This document shows positions 1 to 12,413 of a stretch of 64,000 nucleotides of DNA, one piece after another. The DNA comes from Tetrapyrgos nigripes (Eukaryota > Basidiomycota > Agaricomycetes > Agaricales > Campanellaceae): NCBI GenBank assembly GCA_013368315.1, contig JAACJM010000046.1, positions 372,001-436,000 of the forward strand, in the 5' to 3' direction. The stretch's first letter is position 1. Every line of letters starts with the position of its first letter. The notes under the pieces were generated by a model. It saw nothing but the letters and a program-made list of their open reading frames with translations, was not told where the DNA came from and did no database searches. Position numbers and translations under genes: made by a program.

Positions 1-99
1 ATGGGGAGAGCAGTGCCGTTCTCTTCATGATTTACATTGGGTGACGCGCTACCTGCTGTACATGTAGTACTACATACAGTCTAGGCTTTCGGTCTATTG

Positions 100-277
100 G
101 TAGACAAGCTCGCAAAAGTACATAAAAGTCCTTGCCGGTTTCGAGGCCACCGCAAAGTACCAAAAAGTCCGGAAAAAGTCTTGCAGAAAAGGTCATCAAA
201 AGTCCGGACCGGTCAAAGTTCCCAAAAGGATCAAAAGGTCCGAAAAGGCGAAATGCCTTTTTGCTGATGCATCTGCT
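100..277 (+). repeat. AAAAGTC-rich dispersed repeat, copy 1
   Basis: A run of degenerate AAAAGTC/AAAAGG words (aaaagtacataaaagtcc, gtccggaaaaagtc, aaaaggtccgaaaagg) ends in gcctttttgctgatgc. That end resembles gccgttttactgatg, which closes the copies near 17.04 and 19.8 kb. It carries no convincing coding capacity. It lies just 3' of the KDZ transposase gene. This copy is the most diverged of the five seen in the window, so its membership is less certain than for the others. Confidence 0.5.
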
Positions 278-354
278 CTGGAGTCATCTTGCGTGTACCC
301 TTGGACCACAGCCAGGTATCTTTTCGATATTCTAAAGATGGAAGTTAGGATTAA

Positions 355-3300
355 TTAATGAGAGAACAAATACACTAACTCACTCTTCTCTTTCTTCTGG
401 TACCGCCTTTCTCGTGCTGTCATCGCAGTATCTTCATCAAATGGAATGGCATCATCTTCTAGGTCTGCTGAGGCAAGGGCCGCTTTGTCTTCTTCATCCA
501 AACCAATATGACTTGAAGTAGGCTCAATCAGTGCAGTGGCCTTGTCAGTCCGCTGTCTAGGACCTGTTGGGGCTGAGACTGCAGGTTAACAACTCCGAAC
601 AAACCAAAAAGAATCAATAACTTACCAGACAGCCGTTGCGTCATCTGCGTTGCAGTAAGTAGAACCAGCGGGGACAAATACTCATCCACTCCTACCGGAA
701 GGTCGTCACCAGGCTCCAGACCCGCCTTTAAGTCCGCTGCGGCACCAACTTTCCATAGCAATCCATCTGCCCGCTTTGAGTCACCTGTTTTATGTTTGAG
801 CTCGACAGGTAAACGGTGCATGTCTTCAGGACACAAAAAGGGATAGGGGGAGTCCTTGTCATGAGCATCAATGTAATCTAATTTGATGAGAGCTGCTCGG
901 GCATGATTGTAGCTGTTGATATGTTGATCTCACTTTACGAATGCATCAGCAACGTCATGTTGAGAACGAGTCTTGCGATCTTGGTTTCGGATATTCTTTG
1001 TGCAGAAATGGAGCATGGTGGAGACAGACTTGGCTATACTTTTGACATGGTTGATCTCCTCATTCGCCTGCACCTCTCTAATTGATATCTCCATGGATGC
1101 GAGAGCGCAGAGCTCAAATCTCACCCTCTCCTCACTGCTGAAATCAGAGGGTAAGAACAGTTTCTCATCCTCAGGCACAGACCACTTGTGAGCTGCTGAA
1201 GAGACAACAGAAGTGATGCAAGGCATCAGCTTTGTGTGGTGTAGACAGAATTCATCGAGAGCTTTCTCTAGGTGGACCAGCTGTTTCCGGAGTTCGTCCT
1301 GATCACTGAATGACAACCCATCAGGGTTCTTCTTGTTGCATCGTCGGATTTCGCGTATTTCGCGTCTTTTAAAGATAAGAAATTGCACTATCTGAAATGA
1401 GCAACAACTACTCACTGTAAGCGTTCGGCATCCAGGGCTTTGTGAAAAAAAGCCTCATAGATGTTTGCACTCTGTTGAGAGTGCTGTGCAGCCGTACTCC
1501 CAATACAAGCAAGTAAGGACTGCAGGGATGGTATTGCTTGCAGTCGTCGGTGGTAGACGCTGACCCAGTTATGCTGGCCTCCTCGACCGGTTTTCTCCAG
1601 GTAAGGTTCTCGAGACATTTTTGACCATTTGGCAGAGCGAGGCTCTGCTTCCGAGAGCTGTCAAAGTTGATCATGCTTTGACTGGTATTGCAGGTGAGCA
1701 TACTGAAGATCCTGCATGATTTGATCTGCTAGTTAAAGTGCAATGAGTTAGAAATTGTGATGATCAGATGTGCATACAGACTCACCCATGTTCACCGTCT
1801 TTCGCCAGTTCCAATCATTGTGATGAGCAACGATTGTGTCTTCTCTATGCCCATCATTCATCTGCCTCGTATATCCACCAACTTGATTCAATTCCACCCA
1901 GTAATATTCCGCAGTCTCCCTGTGAAAATGCCCAACACACCACTGGTATGGAGTCCCAAAGACAACAATGCAATCATCCTTGTGGCCTTTGATGTGGAGA
2001 TCTGGGATGCCGTGCTCAAACTTGACAACAAACTCCTTTTGATCAGCAAGGTACTTCGAGGTGGCGAAACGCTTGCCCTTGTGTATCCAATAACTGCAAT
2101 TGGCGTCGTAGCTGTCATGAAAGCAGACAAAGTCACGATGATTGTCTGTCTTGCTGTCACCGTAGCTGTACATCTTGAAAGCATGGTGAAAAGATGCATC
2201 AACGTTTGCATACCTAAGTGCTAATGTCAATTACAATAACTTAAAGGAGAGTAGAACCTGTACATACCTTTCACCGTGGTGCATATCAGCTGTAGCCATG
2301 ACAAAGACATGATCACACTGAGTGTTCACGCCTCCTTTCTTTGCACAATTCTGGGTTTGTATTTCTCCTTGCCTGGCTATAACTTTGACATTATTACAAT
2401 CAGGAGCCTCCTAGGAAGAATGTCTGAGTCAGGATCTGAATGTGTAATGTAGAAGACAAAAACCATACCTGAGAACCTGTAGCAGAAGCTTCATCCAGGT
2501 ACAACAAATACTGCTTCGGCTCTGGGAAGTAGGACACTCCAGCTGCCAGAGAAACATCATGGGGATCACCGTTCTTCCAAAATTGACAGATCTGGTGATT
2601 TCCATCAAGCGTTACACGCATCTGGACCAAATGCCTGGAGGAATAATTAGAGAAATGTAACTTGATAATCAAAATAGCATACCTCAACCACGGGGGACAT
2701 TTCCACCAATCACCGAAGATATTTATGCCCGGGTCCATGCACGCCGGGCAGTAAACCATTAGTGACCCAGGAGGGCGATGAGGGAATAGCCTGTCGATAC
2801 CATGCACCTGGCCCAATCTCAGCCTCAAGTGGAGATACCGCCAAAATCGTGCTACTCGCAGAAACAACTGATAGGGGTCGTTAATCAGATGTGTAAAGAC
2901 GTTGTCCAAAAGACAACGAAGCGATACAAGATAATCATAGGCGCTAGTTTTGGCCTGCAAGCTGTGAAGGTCGTATTCCTTCAGAACAGCAAAGGAGAAT
3001 GCTGAAATCAGCTCACTTGCCGAGCCAGGAAATAGTTTTGCTCGCATGAGTTGGCTGATGCGATCGCCACCCCCAAAACATGAGCAGAAAGACACCCGAG
3101 TGGCATGGACACCGTTGGAATGTGTGACGATGAATTTAACCGGTTTATCTGGATTTTTGCAAGAGCCATTGGCGTGACCGAGCTGGATTGCATAGTTATC
3201 TCGGAGAGCACTGATGTCATGACAGCGGTAGAAACGATGCTCAGGATCCCAGACATGAGCCCAGTGTAGCGGCATGCACCCACGCTGCTCAATAAAACAA

Positions 3301-3773
3301 TCTTTGCATGATGTCCCAGAGAAGAGGCAGTCTTGGCAACTGACTAGGCGCTTCCCTCTGCCACAAGAACAGTCCTCTGTGCAATCCGGGTTGGCATCAT
3401 GGTCAAGCAGCAAGTTCGTGAGTTGAGGGAGAATGGCCACCAGGTCCCATAAGGCCTGTGTGGATTGCGATGGTTGAGATGTTTTGGGAGTGTTGGTCCC
3501 GTTCGTGTTGTCATCCTGGGTCTCGGCAGCTTCAGGGGGAGCTGAAGGAGATGGGTAGCAGTCGGAAGGAGGAGGAGGGGAGAGAAGAGATCCTGCCACA
3601 GTGATCCGAGCATTGGAAGAAGTAGCTGTCGAAGGGGCAGATTTCACAGTTCGACTCCCATCACTGTGAATCTGCACAATAGTATCGCCCAGGACTGAGA
3701 CTTTCTGCTTCTTCTTGATTTCTTCCAGGAGGGCTCTACCAGCCTTGGTTGTTCAGCTTCTGCGCTTTGACAT
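355..3773 (-). pseudogene. KDZ (Kyakuja-Dileera-Zisupton) transposase with CxC2 cysteine cluster, probably inactivated
   Basis: DNA transposase of the KDZ superfamily, common in Agaricomycetes. Reading 5' to 3' on the minus strand: a Ser/Pro-rich N-terminus; a cysteine cluster (CTEDCSCGRGKRLVSCQDC, then CKDC) typical of CxC2 KDZ proteins; the core CPACMDPGIN; TLDGNHQ with DPHDVSLAAGVSYF; ADMHHGERY; a YD..C segment followed by GIPDLHIKGHKDDC; ETAEYYWVELN; and HREDTIVAHHNDWNW. A C-terminal helical part ends at a stop at 355-357. Introns of about 55-75 nt are clear, for example GTATGC..CAG after PPWLR and GTATGG..TAG after ATGSQ. Two in-frame TGA codons look like damage: 3753-3755, shortly after the likely start MSKRRS, and 1661-1663, between HDQL and QLSEAEP, unless a longer intron removes the second. 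The family is certain; activity is doubtful. I did not find terminal inverted repeats. Confidence 0.85.
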
Positions 3774-4100
3774 AGGGATGAAGAAAGAAAGTGTTGTGGG
3801 AGGGAGGAAAACGGTTGCAGAGCGAGAGGTCGAGTGGGTAGTGTTGTGAGGGGGTAAGGAGCAAAGAGCAAGGAGTCCAAATGCTCATGACAATAGTACG
3901 CTTTGACCTTTGGTTGTGGCCTAATTTGGACGCTTTCCACGTCACCTATTGTAGTTCATTGTTGTCCAAATTTGATGCTGGCCCCGTCCCTATCATTGCC
4001 TATCCGAGCATGTTTTCGTTGTCGGCCTTCCAACCTACTATCCGAACTTTGTAGAAGACGAGAAATTGTTGTATTTAGCCGGATTTGTTATACAGTAACA

Positions 4101-5217
4101 CTACATTTGGACGTGCAGCCCCTTGGGCTTCAGAACGATCAGACTTCCTGCCTCAACATTGATCACAGCATTCCAGGCTGTATTCTCCCAGATTCCATCC
4201 CTAAATTGTTGAATACATTCATTGACTTCTAACCCTAGAGCACCTAAGGCCATCTTATGGTCTCGAAGTACCAGATGATAGCCTCGGCGCGTAAAGCGAA
4301 GTGGGAGCTCGCAGGCTTCAGAGGTGGAGAACGTCTAGAAGAAAAAAGAAATTAGAAAAACATGGAGAGGGGATAAAAGCTGATAACATACCTTGTATAC
4401 TAAAGCGGAAACGGTCTTATTCAGGGAGAGAACAACTGGTTCATTCATCATCTCGACGTCTTGCTCCAGCTCCAACTGCCTTGAAGATCTGCCAGGTCCT
4501 GGGCGCAAAGGGGAAGAGGCAAAGACAGCAACGTCGAAAGGGGAAGGAGACCTTCGCTGGGGAGGCAAGCTCATTGGGAACGGCTGTGGGCCTCTTCTGA
4601 TGGTAGGAGTAGGGCTGGAAGGGGGAGATGAGAGCTGATCCATACGGCGTGAACCTGTCCCGTGAGCTACAGTTCGAGATTGATCACGAGTGGAGCGAGG
4701 GTTTGAAGAAGAGCTGGTGCTGCCAGAGCAAGAACTGGTGTGGGCATCAAGAACTTCAGGAAGTTCGTGGCGGCGATTAGGATCCTCCAGGGCTTCCTTT
4801 CAGTCTAGGTGCTCCCGGATGATACGGTCCTGTGCAAGGTCTGGTCCAGTAAGACGCCGGTCATAAAATTGACAGTGACACGGTCTGCAATTATCGTCCA
4901 GACACTGGAATTAATTACTGTAAGCTTTTGCAGGAAGAGTAGAAAAAAGTGAAACGTACAAAGGAGTAAAATTTTCCGAAATCTTCTCCTTCATGTAACC
5001 AGATGTTGACTTCGGCTGATCCTCCCCAAATTGTGGTGAAATGCTCTCTGGCAGGGCATAAGAGACGTTGTCTGGGACACTTTCCTCCGTTCAGTTGCTG
5101 GGCGCGACTAACGATCTGACGGTTGACAAGGGTCATTTCATCGCGAATGGTAAGGGTATTGTTGGGTCGGCGACGTCGTGAGGAGGTGGTTCTCTCAGCA
5201 GGCATGGTTGATGACAA
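4101..5217 (-). pseudogene. Unrecognised gene with one in-frame stop, upstream of the KDZ gene
   Basis: A coherent multi-exon minus-strand reading. The first exon starts MSSTMPAERTTSSRRRRP and runs through a Cys-containing part (GGKCPRQRLLCPAREHF) to HEGEDFGKFYSF. The middle exon begins CLDDNCRPCHCQFYDRR and continues into a Ser/Pro-rich stretch ending SLNKTVSALVYK. The last exon runs from TFSTSEACELPLRFTRRGYH to GSLIVLKPKGLHVQM and stops at 4101-4103. An in-frame TGA at 4800-4802 (REHLD-stop-KEALED) breaks the middle exon, and no good alternative acceptor avoids it. I do not recognise the family. The CxC/CHC pairs could bind zinc. It has the same orientation as the KDZ gene, so it may be an element-linked gene, but this is only inference. 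Confidence 0.5.
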
Positions 5218-6556
5218 GAGGAAAGGAGCCTTTCACTAGGGTAATAGACCTCGGGTTATAAGAGCTTGAATCAAAACGCTGGAGTCAAAACAAATTTACC
5301 ATAAATAGAAAAGGACAACTTACCCTTTGGGCACAATGGAGGGTGCCAAGAACAATACTGCATAGCTCCGCTGAGTGGGGTGGTTACAATGGTTGGTCGT
5401 GAAGTGATAGCAGGGCGATAGTTTAACGTCATTTTGGACAAACGTTCTGGTAAAGTGGATAGGCATTCTGTTAGCTTCTGCGTACACAGGATGTAAGTAA
5501 TTGTCACAATAGTAGAAATACTTACAGTGGTGAAATAATTCTTTAGCGAAAAGTTACAGGACCATGACGATGCCAGTGTTTGGTCTTGATGCGAGAGGAG
5601 GGAATCCGAGTGGTAGATACTGATATGGAGGGACATGATAGTCTTCCTCCAATTAACGCCCGAGTTACTTGATAGTAATACTCGGGTAGGCCGACTTGAT
5701 AGTCAAAGCCCAGATAGAGGGTAAAGTCGAATTAAGTATCTTGAAGCAGAGGAGAGGATACATTGAGAGATGACTGATATGTTTTTGAGGCGTGTAGGCA
5801 AACGGTGGGGCCGCTAGCCACCGAATGCTACAGCCTACAGAGGCCGTTCAGAATGGGCCAGGGAATGGGGACTTGGGAATTAGCTGCGTACTTTCTAAAA
5901 AGACATAAGCCATATGCATGAGGTCACAGCGTACAGGAGAGAAATTGACGCACCAAGAAGAAGTAAGTCTCGTACAGACAGGACGGAGCCTACTAGGCTG
6001 GTCCGCTTGTGGCTTGATGACGTCGCACATTGGTAGTGAGTAGACAGAGCCTACGAGGCTGGTCCCTACTGCCCAATTGCGACGTGAACAGAATTGTAGA
6101 GCTGGCAAAATTACGTGTTAACACAACGCAGAAGATGGGCTGACATGGATTTTCAGATCCGGACCGGTCACGCGAGCGGCTTGAGAAACTGTATAGTTTC
6201 TCACGTCTACAAACCTTGTCAGGCTCTGGCGTTTGAAAGCGCTCAACGCCAACAACGTTGACGGTACGTACTGTTTAGGTTATGAGCTCTATTCTCCACT
6301 AACTTTTGTTCTCTACAAGTACTACCTTCAAGACTACCGTGTACCCGGCCAATCCACAAGTAAGTATTTCTTTATAACATACAATTCCCTCCAGTCTAAC
6401 AGCCTTACCGGTTACTTTCAGAAGTTTCCCCCTTCTTGTGAATCTGACTATCAAGTCGGTCGCCCGCAGATCTATCTCGCATAGACTGTGGCTATAACAC
6501 AGCGTACCACGAGTAGCCTATGTTTCCAACTCTTTCCCGCTTCAAACACCATTCCC
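5218..6556. other. Intergenic, no convincing gene
   Basis: Short ORFs on both strands lack conserved features. A minus-strand open stretch near 5400-5640 (TLNYRPAITSRPTIVTT) might be an upstream exon of the preceding gene, but I cannot show a splice path. A run of gacttgatagt words lies near 5670-5710. The rest is the presumed promoter region of the gene starting at 6557. Confidence 0.4.
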
Positions 6557-8850
6557 ATGTCGCCAAATCCGTCCGTTGCCCGCACTACCCCGCCTACTGC
6601 TGAGGAACTAGTCACGAATCCCAAGATACTACTACATAGGAAACCTGGTACGTCTTCAGTATTCTAGGATGTATCAATGTCTAACGTGTCATATGTAGGC
6701 CCCCGTCCTGCAAACGCCTACCTCGCTTGGTCCGCTGCTGTCGTTGAAGATGGCAAGTTCTTCGTCACCACTCTGTACCCACAGCTCCCACTCTTCCAAC
6801 CAGTCCTCTCTGTCGATGGCATGAAACAACGGCTTGATTTCCGCTATGCCGAGCACGACTTCTTGCAGTGGCCACAACAATGGTGCCCAATGTTCTGTCA
6901 CCTTCCCTGCATCCCAACAAAGCCGCCTGGTGATCACAAGTATGCCATAATGTGGTGGATGCCTGACGAGGGTTCATTCGTTAAAGAGACAACGGGCATA
7001 GTAACAGGGTTAGGGAAGCTGAAGGGTATTAGGCATCGGGAGTTTAGAACTGCTGTCACGGATCTGCAGGAGGATTGTAATTCGTTTGTTACTGTCCACA
7101 AAAACACTTCCGAGCTCGACCTCGCTTACAAGTACACTCGACTTCTCTCTGAACGCCTTCTGCGCCTGGAGACACTATCCACCAGCTATCGTCAAATGCG
7201 GGTGGCCGTTGTCAGTCTCCAGCGTACCTTTTTAGAGCTACTTGCCTTACTCGGTTACTGCCGTACCTATAAGCCTCGGATGGATGGCAGGGAGAATGCG
7301 GCCTCTTCTCCATTGCCTTTGGTTGGAGCGTTTGTTTGGGATCTTGATGTGGCCGGCCAACTCTATCGAGCGGGTATTCCATTCTGGTATATCCACCATG
7401 TCCGCGATCTCCCTGGGGTTGAAATCAAGACGCTTGGACCACTTCGTTCTTTTGATGACTTGGAACGGAAAGATTGTGTCTTTTCCCCCAGAATCATACA
7501 CACGGGAAGTCCAGACTTCAGTGCCCAATATGCAGCAATTGCCGAAGATACGTCCGGCGTTTTCAGAAGACATAATCCCTTTCAATCTGTACCTCGACCT
7601 CATCTTGACGTTGCCTCCTCATCTCGCCTCGTAATACGTACCATACCACAGAATCGGCACCAATCCAAACCATGTATGTATTTATTTACCTTTCTTAATG
7701 TTATCTCATTCTCACTCTTCTCAGACCAGAGACCTGCAACTATACATCCAGGAGGTGGTCAGAACCCATACTCCCTACCCACCCATCCACTCTTCCCTCT
7801 TTCCTCGCCCGTTTGGAAATATTGTTTGTCTCATCTTGATACCAGCAGTCCCCCTGCCTCACCTACAAAATGCTTTGCCTTCCCAGATTCGCAGCTTTTC
7901 ACCGCTGTACAGTCGCGTAAAAAGTTATCAAAGTACATCAAAAATTGGCTCAGGTTTCGGGATATCCTCCTCCTTCGACTGTCGCAATCCTCATGCTCCC
8001 CAGTGCTAAACCATGTATGGCGCCAGTTGCTCGGGGGTGAGTTCCGATCCTCCTCTGGCTCCAAAGAAACTCGCGCAGCAAATCGTAAGCTGGAAGTTCG
8101 GACGTTGCTTGGTGGTTGCGTTTTGGAGAGTGGCATAAAACTTGACTATGAAGCACCACTAGGCTCGGTTTCATGGCGTGGAGAAGAGATTACCGCGGAT
8201 GCACCAGTACCTGACAGAGTTGTTCAGGAAGTGCTTTGGGAGCTGTCCATGCTCAATTTCAGATGTGAGTTGATCGCATTGGACAGCATCCTTGTACGTC
8301 CAGAATGTCGGAATGTCACCCATGATGCAAACCTTTCTCGTTGTTCTTCCCAGTACAGTCCCAATCCCAATCCCAATCCCAAGCCCACTCGGCATCCCAA
8401 TTCTGCATACGAACCTACTCTTTCTCCAAATGCTCTCAAGCAGCTGGCTGATTTTGATGCCTTCCTCGCATCTCTTCCTCCTGAACCAATCCCGCCCCTA
8501 TCCCTTCCTGCACCCATGAGCTGTACAGGTGTTGTTCCTGACGGCAGCGTCGTTCCTGAGCCCGAAGTCGGAGGCACTATCATCCCCAATATTTCCTTTG
8601 TTTGCCAAGGATTTGCAGCACAGTTACCAAGTCACGAAAACCTTATCTCTTGGCCTTGCGCGATGTCATGCTGGACTGGGATAGTGTCAATGCTTATCAG
8701 GAATTGGGAGATTATCGGGAGTCCAATTTGCTTGATAATTTGGTTCTGGAAACTTTTGAACGACGTGTGGTACAAGCATATCTACAACAATTTTTCGATG
8801 TCTTTGGACGAGCAGCTACCGTACCGCTTTCTCTTGATACTCCTGTATGA
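6557..8850 (+). CDS. Conserved Agaricomycete protein of unknown function (LYRAGIPFWY / FFDVFGRA family)
   Basis: The start ATG at 6557 opens MSPNPSVARTTPPTAEE. A clear intron (GTACGT..TGTAG, about 6649-6699) joins KPG to PRPANAYLAW in frame. Marks of a large mushroom-restricted family follow: QRTFLELLALLGY, YKPRMD, VGAFVWDLDVAGQLYRAGIPFWYI, then SPVWKYCLSHLD, FPDSQLFTAVQ, KNWLRFRDILLLRL and VWRQLLGGEFRSSSGS. LWELSMLNFRCELIALD comes near the C-terminus. The last segment (RESNLLDNLVLETFERRVV, then FFDVFGRAATVPLSLD) is in a different frame, so an intron or frameshift lies near 8530-8640. A second intron is likely at about 7674-7725 (GTATGT..TCTCAG). A CCCAAT hexamer run near 8360 encodes PNPNPNPKP. 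The function is unknown; similar proteins are often found in repeat-rich parts of mushroom genomes. Confidence 0.7.
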
Positions 8851-8859
8851 TTCTTGATG

Positions 8860-9290
8860 ACAATTGCTCTGTACATCATGTACTTTCTTTCACTATTTTG
8901 TGTAGTTTATATTTTTGTTATTCTAGCTTACAAGTCATTGAATATAGCCTATGTTATTTCTTATGACTGCGTGTTCGAGTGATTGGCTGTGTGCTTGGCT
9001 CGAGTTACCCGTTTACATTGGTGAGTAGTTGACCTTGCTATTTGAATCATTATGACTCATGTGTTGTTCTGCATAGGTTGCTCTTTGACCAAGTCCGTAA
9101 AAGGGAATTGTGACTTTGTTGACTTTCTCTGTTCTCAAAATGGAAATTGCGAGATTTTCATTGTCCAACAATAGGTGGGTCATTTCAATGTTGTTCCCAT
9201 TGTACGAGATGCTAAGAGACTTGTTACATTTGATCACATGTAAATTCGTAGCTCTCTTTCACGCTACAACGCTCTGCCCTCATTCCTCAA
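8860..9290. other. Intergenic, AT-rich
   Basis: Between two plus-strand genes. It holds the 3' flank of the first gene (TTTTTGTTATTC) and the promoter of the next. No motif, RNA gene or repeat could be supported. Confidence 0.4.
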
Positions 9291-9298
9291 CACATCAT

Positions 9299-11329
9299 GC
9301 CTCCACCCGTGCTGACCACTGAGCAACAGGACGTTCTCAATAAGCAGTTTCTGCCTGCTTACCTTCAGTGTAGCTCTCACGCGTCGAAAAACTCCCATCT
9401 GAAGACTGCGGTTCGTGAGGTTCTCGAACATGAGGCGTTCAAAAACAAGCTAGATTTGACTGTAAAGAGCGAGGCTGATTGGTTGAAGGTGCGTTGGTTT
9501 TTTTCTTTTCGTGTATCAGTGTGTCGAAAAACTCCCATCTGAAGACTGCGGTTCGTGAGGTTCTCGAACATGAGGCGTTCAAAAACAAGCTAGATTTGAC
9601 TGTAAAGAGCGAGGCTGATTGGTTGAAGGTGCGTTGGTTTTTTTTCTTTTCGTGTATCAGTGTGTCGAAAAACTCCCATCTGAAGACTGCGGTTCGTGAG
9701 GTTCTCGAACATGAGGCGTTCAAAAAACAAGCTAGATTTGACTGTAAAGAGCGAGGCTGATTGGTCGAAGGTGCGTTGGTTTTTTTCTTTTCGTGTATCA
9801 GTGTTCTAACGTATACTATATGTATAACTAGTCCATCAAGCATTGGTTCACAAACCGAAGAGACAAGCAGAACAAACATGCTACCCGAACCATGACTCAA
9901 TGCAATTCCTCTAACGACTCTAATGACAACTCCTCCAACTCCTCCAACTCCAACTCCGATTCCAACCCCAATGCTCGCTCCAGTCAACTACACAACAAAG
10001 TTGCATGTGTCAAGACCATGCATCACTTTGTTAGTCTTTTTCAGATCATTCGAAACGGCAAAATCAATGATGGCAAGGCGGTGTTCAAGGCATTGAACAA
10101 GGACCGGATTGAAGAACATGCTGAGAAGCTAGAAGGCAGTCCGAGAACTATGGGGAGCTCTTGACAATCAGGAGAAGGCGTCGTTTGAGCAGCAAGCCAG
10201 GGCGACTTGGGACATCAAAGCGTAAGTCTTGCATCTTTCTTTTTCTCCAACAGCCCTGGACTGATTCCTTCCTTTTGCAGCAATCAAGACGAATTTATGG
10301 TTGGCGTGGTGGCTCTCATGGATGCTCTATGCCAGTATGGCCACCTTGGCAAGCTAGAGCTCATGTTAAGCTATAACTTTGTCCAGGATGGGTCTCTCGT
10401 GTCGGGAAGGTAGGCCACTTGTCTTTTGAGCACGTTACACACGTCTGACATAGTATCCATGACTAGCATTTCTGCTCATTCGGATCCCGAAACTATTCCG
10501 GATTTCGAGAAAGAGTACTCTGAAATCTACTAGCAGTTCGAGAGTGCGTGGTCCTAGTATGGTAGGAAGTACTGTCCAGGTATGAATTTAGTGTGACTAG
10601 GAGACTTATATGATTACTGATTGTTCTTAGTACCCGAATCCTCCAATACGACAACGGTTGAGATACCTCGCGATTCTGAATCTTGTCCCAGATTTCCAGA
10701 CATCAACCTCAATGTTGTCTCACCACAGTTGGTGCGCGAATTACTTTCTACCTACTTCGGAGCCTTGTGGAGTGGGCATTTTTATTTGTCTCCTACACAC
10801 CTCTTTTTGCTGACCTATTGCAGCCTTTAACGGCTACAGCAGGAACCCCAACTACCGTGAACTCCAACAGACGCCAGATGTGTACATAGACACTACTGTC
10901 CATGAAGCACTGCCAGTTTTACATGACCCATTGGACAAATCTTTGAAGACGCCATTGGTTTTGGCCACTGCGGAGTGGTTCCTAGACCATTCCACAGTAT
11001 CGGCATCTCAACCATTTGAGTTTAAATCATGTTCTACTCCAAGTTCCTTGCGTCCCAATGCCGACACCTCAGCTCAACTCAACCTTGAAGTACACACGTC
11101 TGCGCAGACTTCCGAAGAATTACCAAAAGTAACCTCCTCATCTCCCGCTGACCATGTGGAGGAATCAGAAGATCAGGTGGCAGCCGCTGTACCTGTTGCC
11201 ACTCCGCCCGGGAAGAAGTCAGGAGGGAAGAATTATGTGTACATTGTCAATCAGCCCAGCAACGAGGAACTACTCAACAACGGGGAACCAGCCACCAAGA
11301 GAAGAAAGACGAAAAAAGGTGGCGAATGA
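9299..11329 (+). pseudogene. Lineage-specific protein with homeodomain-like WFTNRRDKQ motif, frame broken
   Basis: Begins MPPPVLTTEQQDVLNKQFLP. The first exon ends DWLK, and after an expanded intron the chain continues SIKHWFTNRRDKQNKHATR. The W-F-x-N-R-R core resembles the recognition helix of homeodomains, which is a motif resemblance only. Helical segments follow (FVSLFQIIRNGKINDGKAVF). The frame then shifts by one base near 10130: the next sensible stretch is KAVRELWGALDNQEKASF. After an intron at about 10221-10280 comes FMVGVVALMDALCQYG. Two TAG codons interrupt SEIY-QFESAWS near 10531-10558. The C-terminal part (from VPESSNTTTVEIP through NVVSPQLVRELLSTYFGALW) ends in a Lys/Arg-rich tail (ATKRRKTKKGGE). 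One shift and two stops point to a pseudogene; unseen introns are the alternative. Confidence 0.55.
9384..9805 (+). repeat. Three tandem copies of a 140-141 bp exon-intron junction unit
   Basis: Copies start at 9384, 9524 and 9665 with the word tcgaaaaactcccatctg. Each unit holds the 3' part of an exon (through GATTGGTTGAAG), the splice donor GTGCGTTGG and the first part of the intron (ending cgtgtatcag). Copies 1 and 2 are almost identical. Copy 3 has one extra A (caaaaaacaag) and one T to C change (ggtcgaag). Using the first donor and the acceptor near 9830 keeps the protein frame, so the extra copies are probably intronic. The low divergence suggests a recent event. Confidence 0.9.
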
Positions 11330-11339
11330 ATTTGAGGGC

Positions 11340-11760
11340 TGGACTTTTGACTTGGATGATGGACTTAAGTTGGACTCGAGTATTTTTAAGTTGCGTTTTC
11401 TTATGGACCTCAGGGTTAGTTAAGTTGGACTTAAGTTCAGTTCGACTCAAGTATCTTTCAGTCACATTTTCTTATGGGCTGATATTGACTTAAGTTCCGA
11501 CTTAAGTACTTAGTTTTTTAACTCACTTGTATCTATAGCACAATATGATGGCCTTTATGAACTTAAGCTTGACTTAAGTTTTTCTATAACTAGTAAGTTG
11601 ACCCGACTTCACACTGACTTAAGTCAACTTAAGGTGAGACCAGCTTGGGGCTGCTAGTCGTTCTAGGTCGTTCAAGTTAACTTATATATATTTTAAGTCA
11701 ACTTAAGAACAATGGCAGAAAGTCATTGACAACTTAAGAAAACCTGATATAGATTCATAG
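11340..11760. repeat. Cluster of ACTTAAG / CTTAAGT palindromic words
   Basis: About a dozen copies of acttaag or cttaagt occur in roughly 400 bp, several as direct or inverted pairs (gacttaagtcaacttaagg, taagtcaacttaag, ttgacttaagttccgactt). The spacing is irregular, so it is not a simple tandem repeat. It directly follows the stop of the preceding gene and contains no ORF of note. The role is unknown. Confidence 0.75.
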
Positions 11761-12413
11761 ACTTCCTTGAAGAGCGTCAAAGCATTCTGCAAGCTGGTAT
11801 ACTGGTACTCAAAGGTGCGCAATGGGCTCGATGATTGCACAAGTGACTACTAGTCTGTAGACGTCCCCGGCGTCAATTTGTCCCATCTCTATCCTCCCCT
11901 AATCCTGACCTCCAGTGAAGTTCAGGAGGAGAATGCTGATATCGTGAACATATCTGGACATTGATAAAAAGTCAAGAGAGGGAAAGTTACGAGCCCTTAG
12001 CTGGGTAAAATCCCATGCCTGTTCTTCTGCGCGCGTCAACTTCGCTCGCTCACCTGGAATCACGACCATCATGACATCTTTCACAGGTTCCTCGGACCGA
12101 CACGACTGCTGCGTCCGGGTCCACCATAACTTTAAGCTATCTTCCTTGCTTTCCTCTGCCGTTCCTCACCACGTCCCTCCGCCAGATGCTAAAACCTGTC
12201 ACCCGGTAGCCTAGGCCTTTACTGCAGTAAGTAATTCGCAGCTTATGGTCAATTTGAGGAATCGACGCATCGAGGTCCGTTTTTGGTAAACCTTTCCTTT
12301 ATCCACAACCACCGGCAATGGCCATCGCTTCTTTTGTCGGCTTTCAAGGACACTATGCCTCTCATTCTCTGTCATAAACCCACCAGGACCAGGACGACTA
12401 GCACCCTCAAGTC

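Noticed and set aside
8224..8589. Minus-strand ORF with GLGLGLGLG run
   Set aside because: Antisense reading of the CCCAAT hexamer run that encodes PNPNPNPKP in the plus-strand gene.
9439..9987. 182-codon minus-strand ORF with threefold repeat
   Set aside because: Antisense of the tandem exon-intron units; the repeat makes any open frame long.
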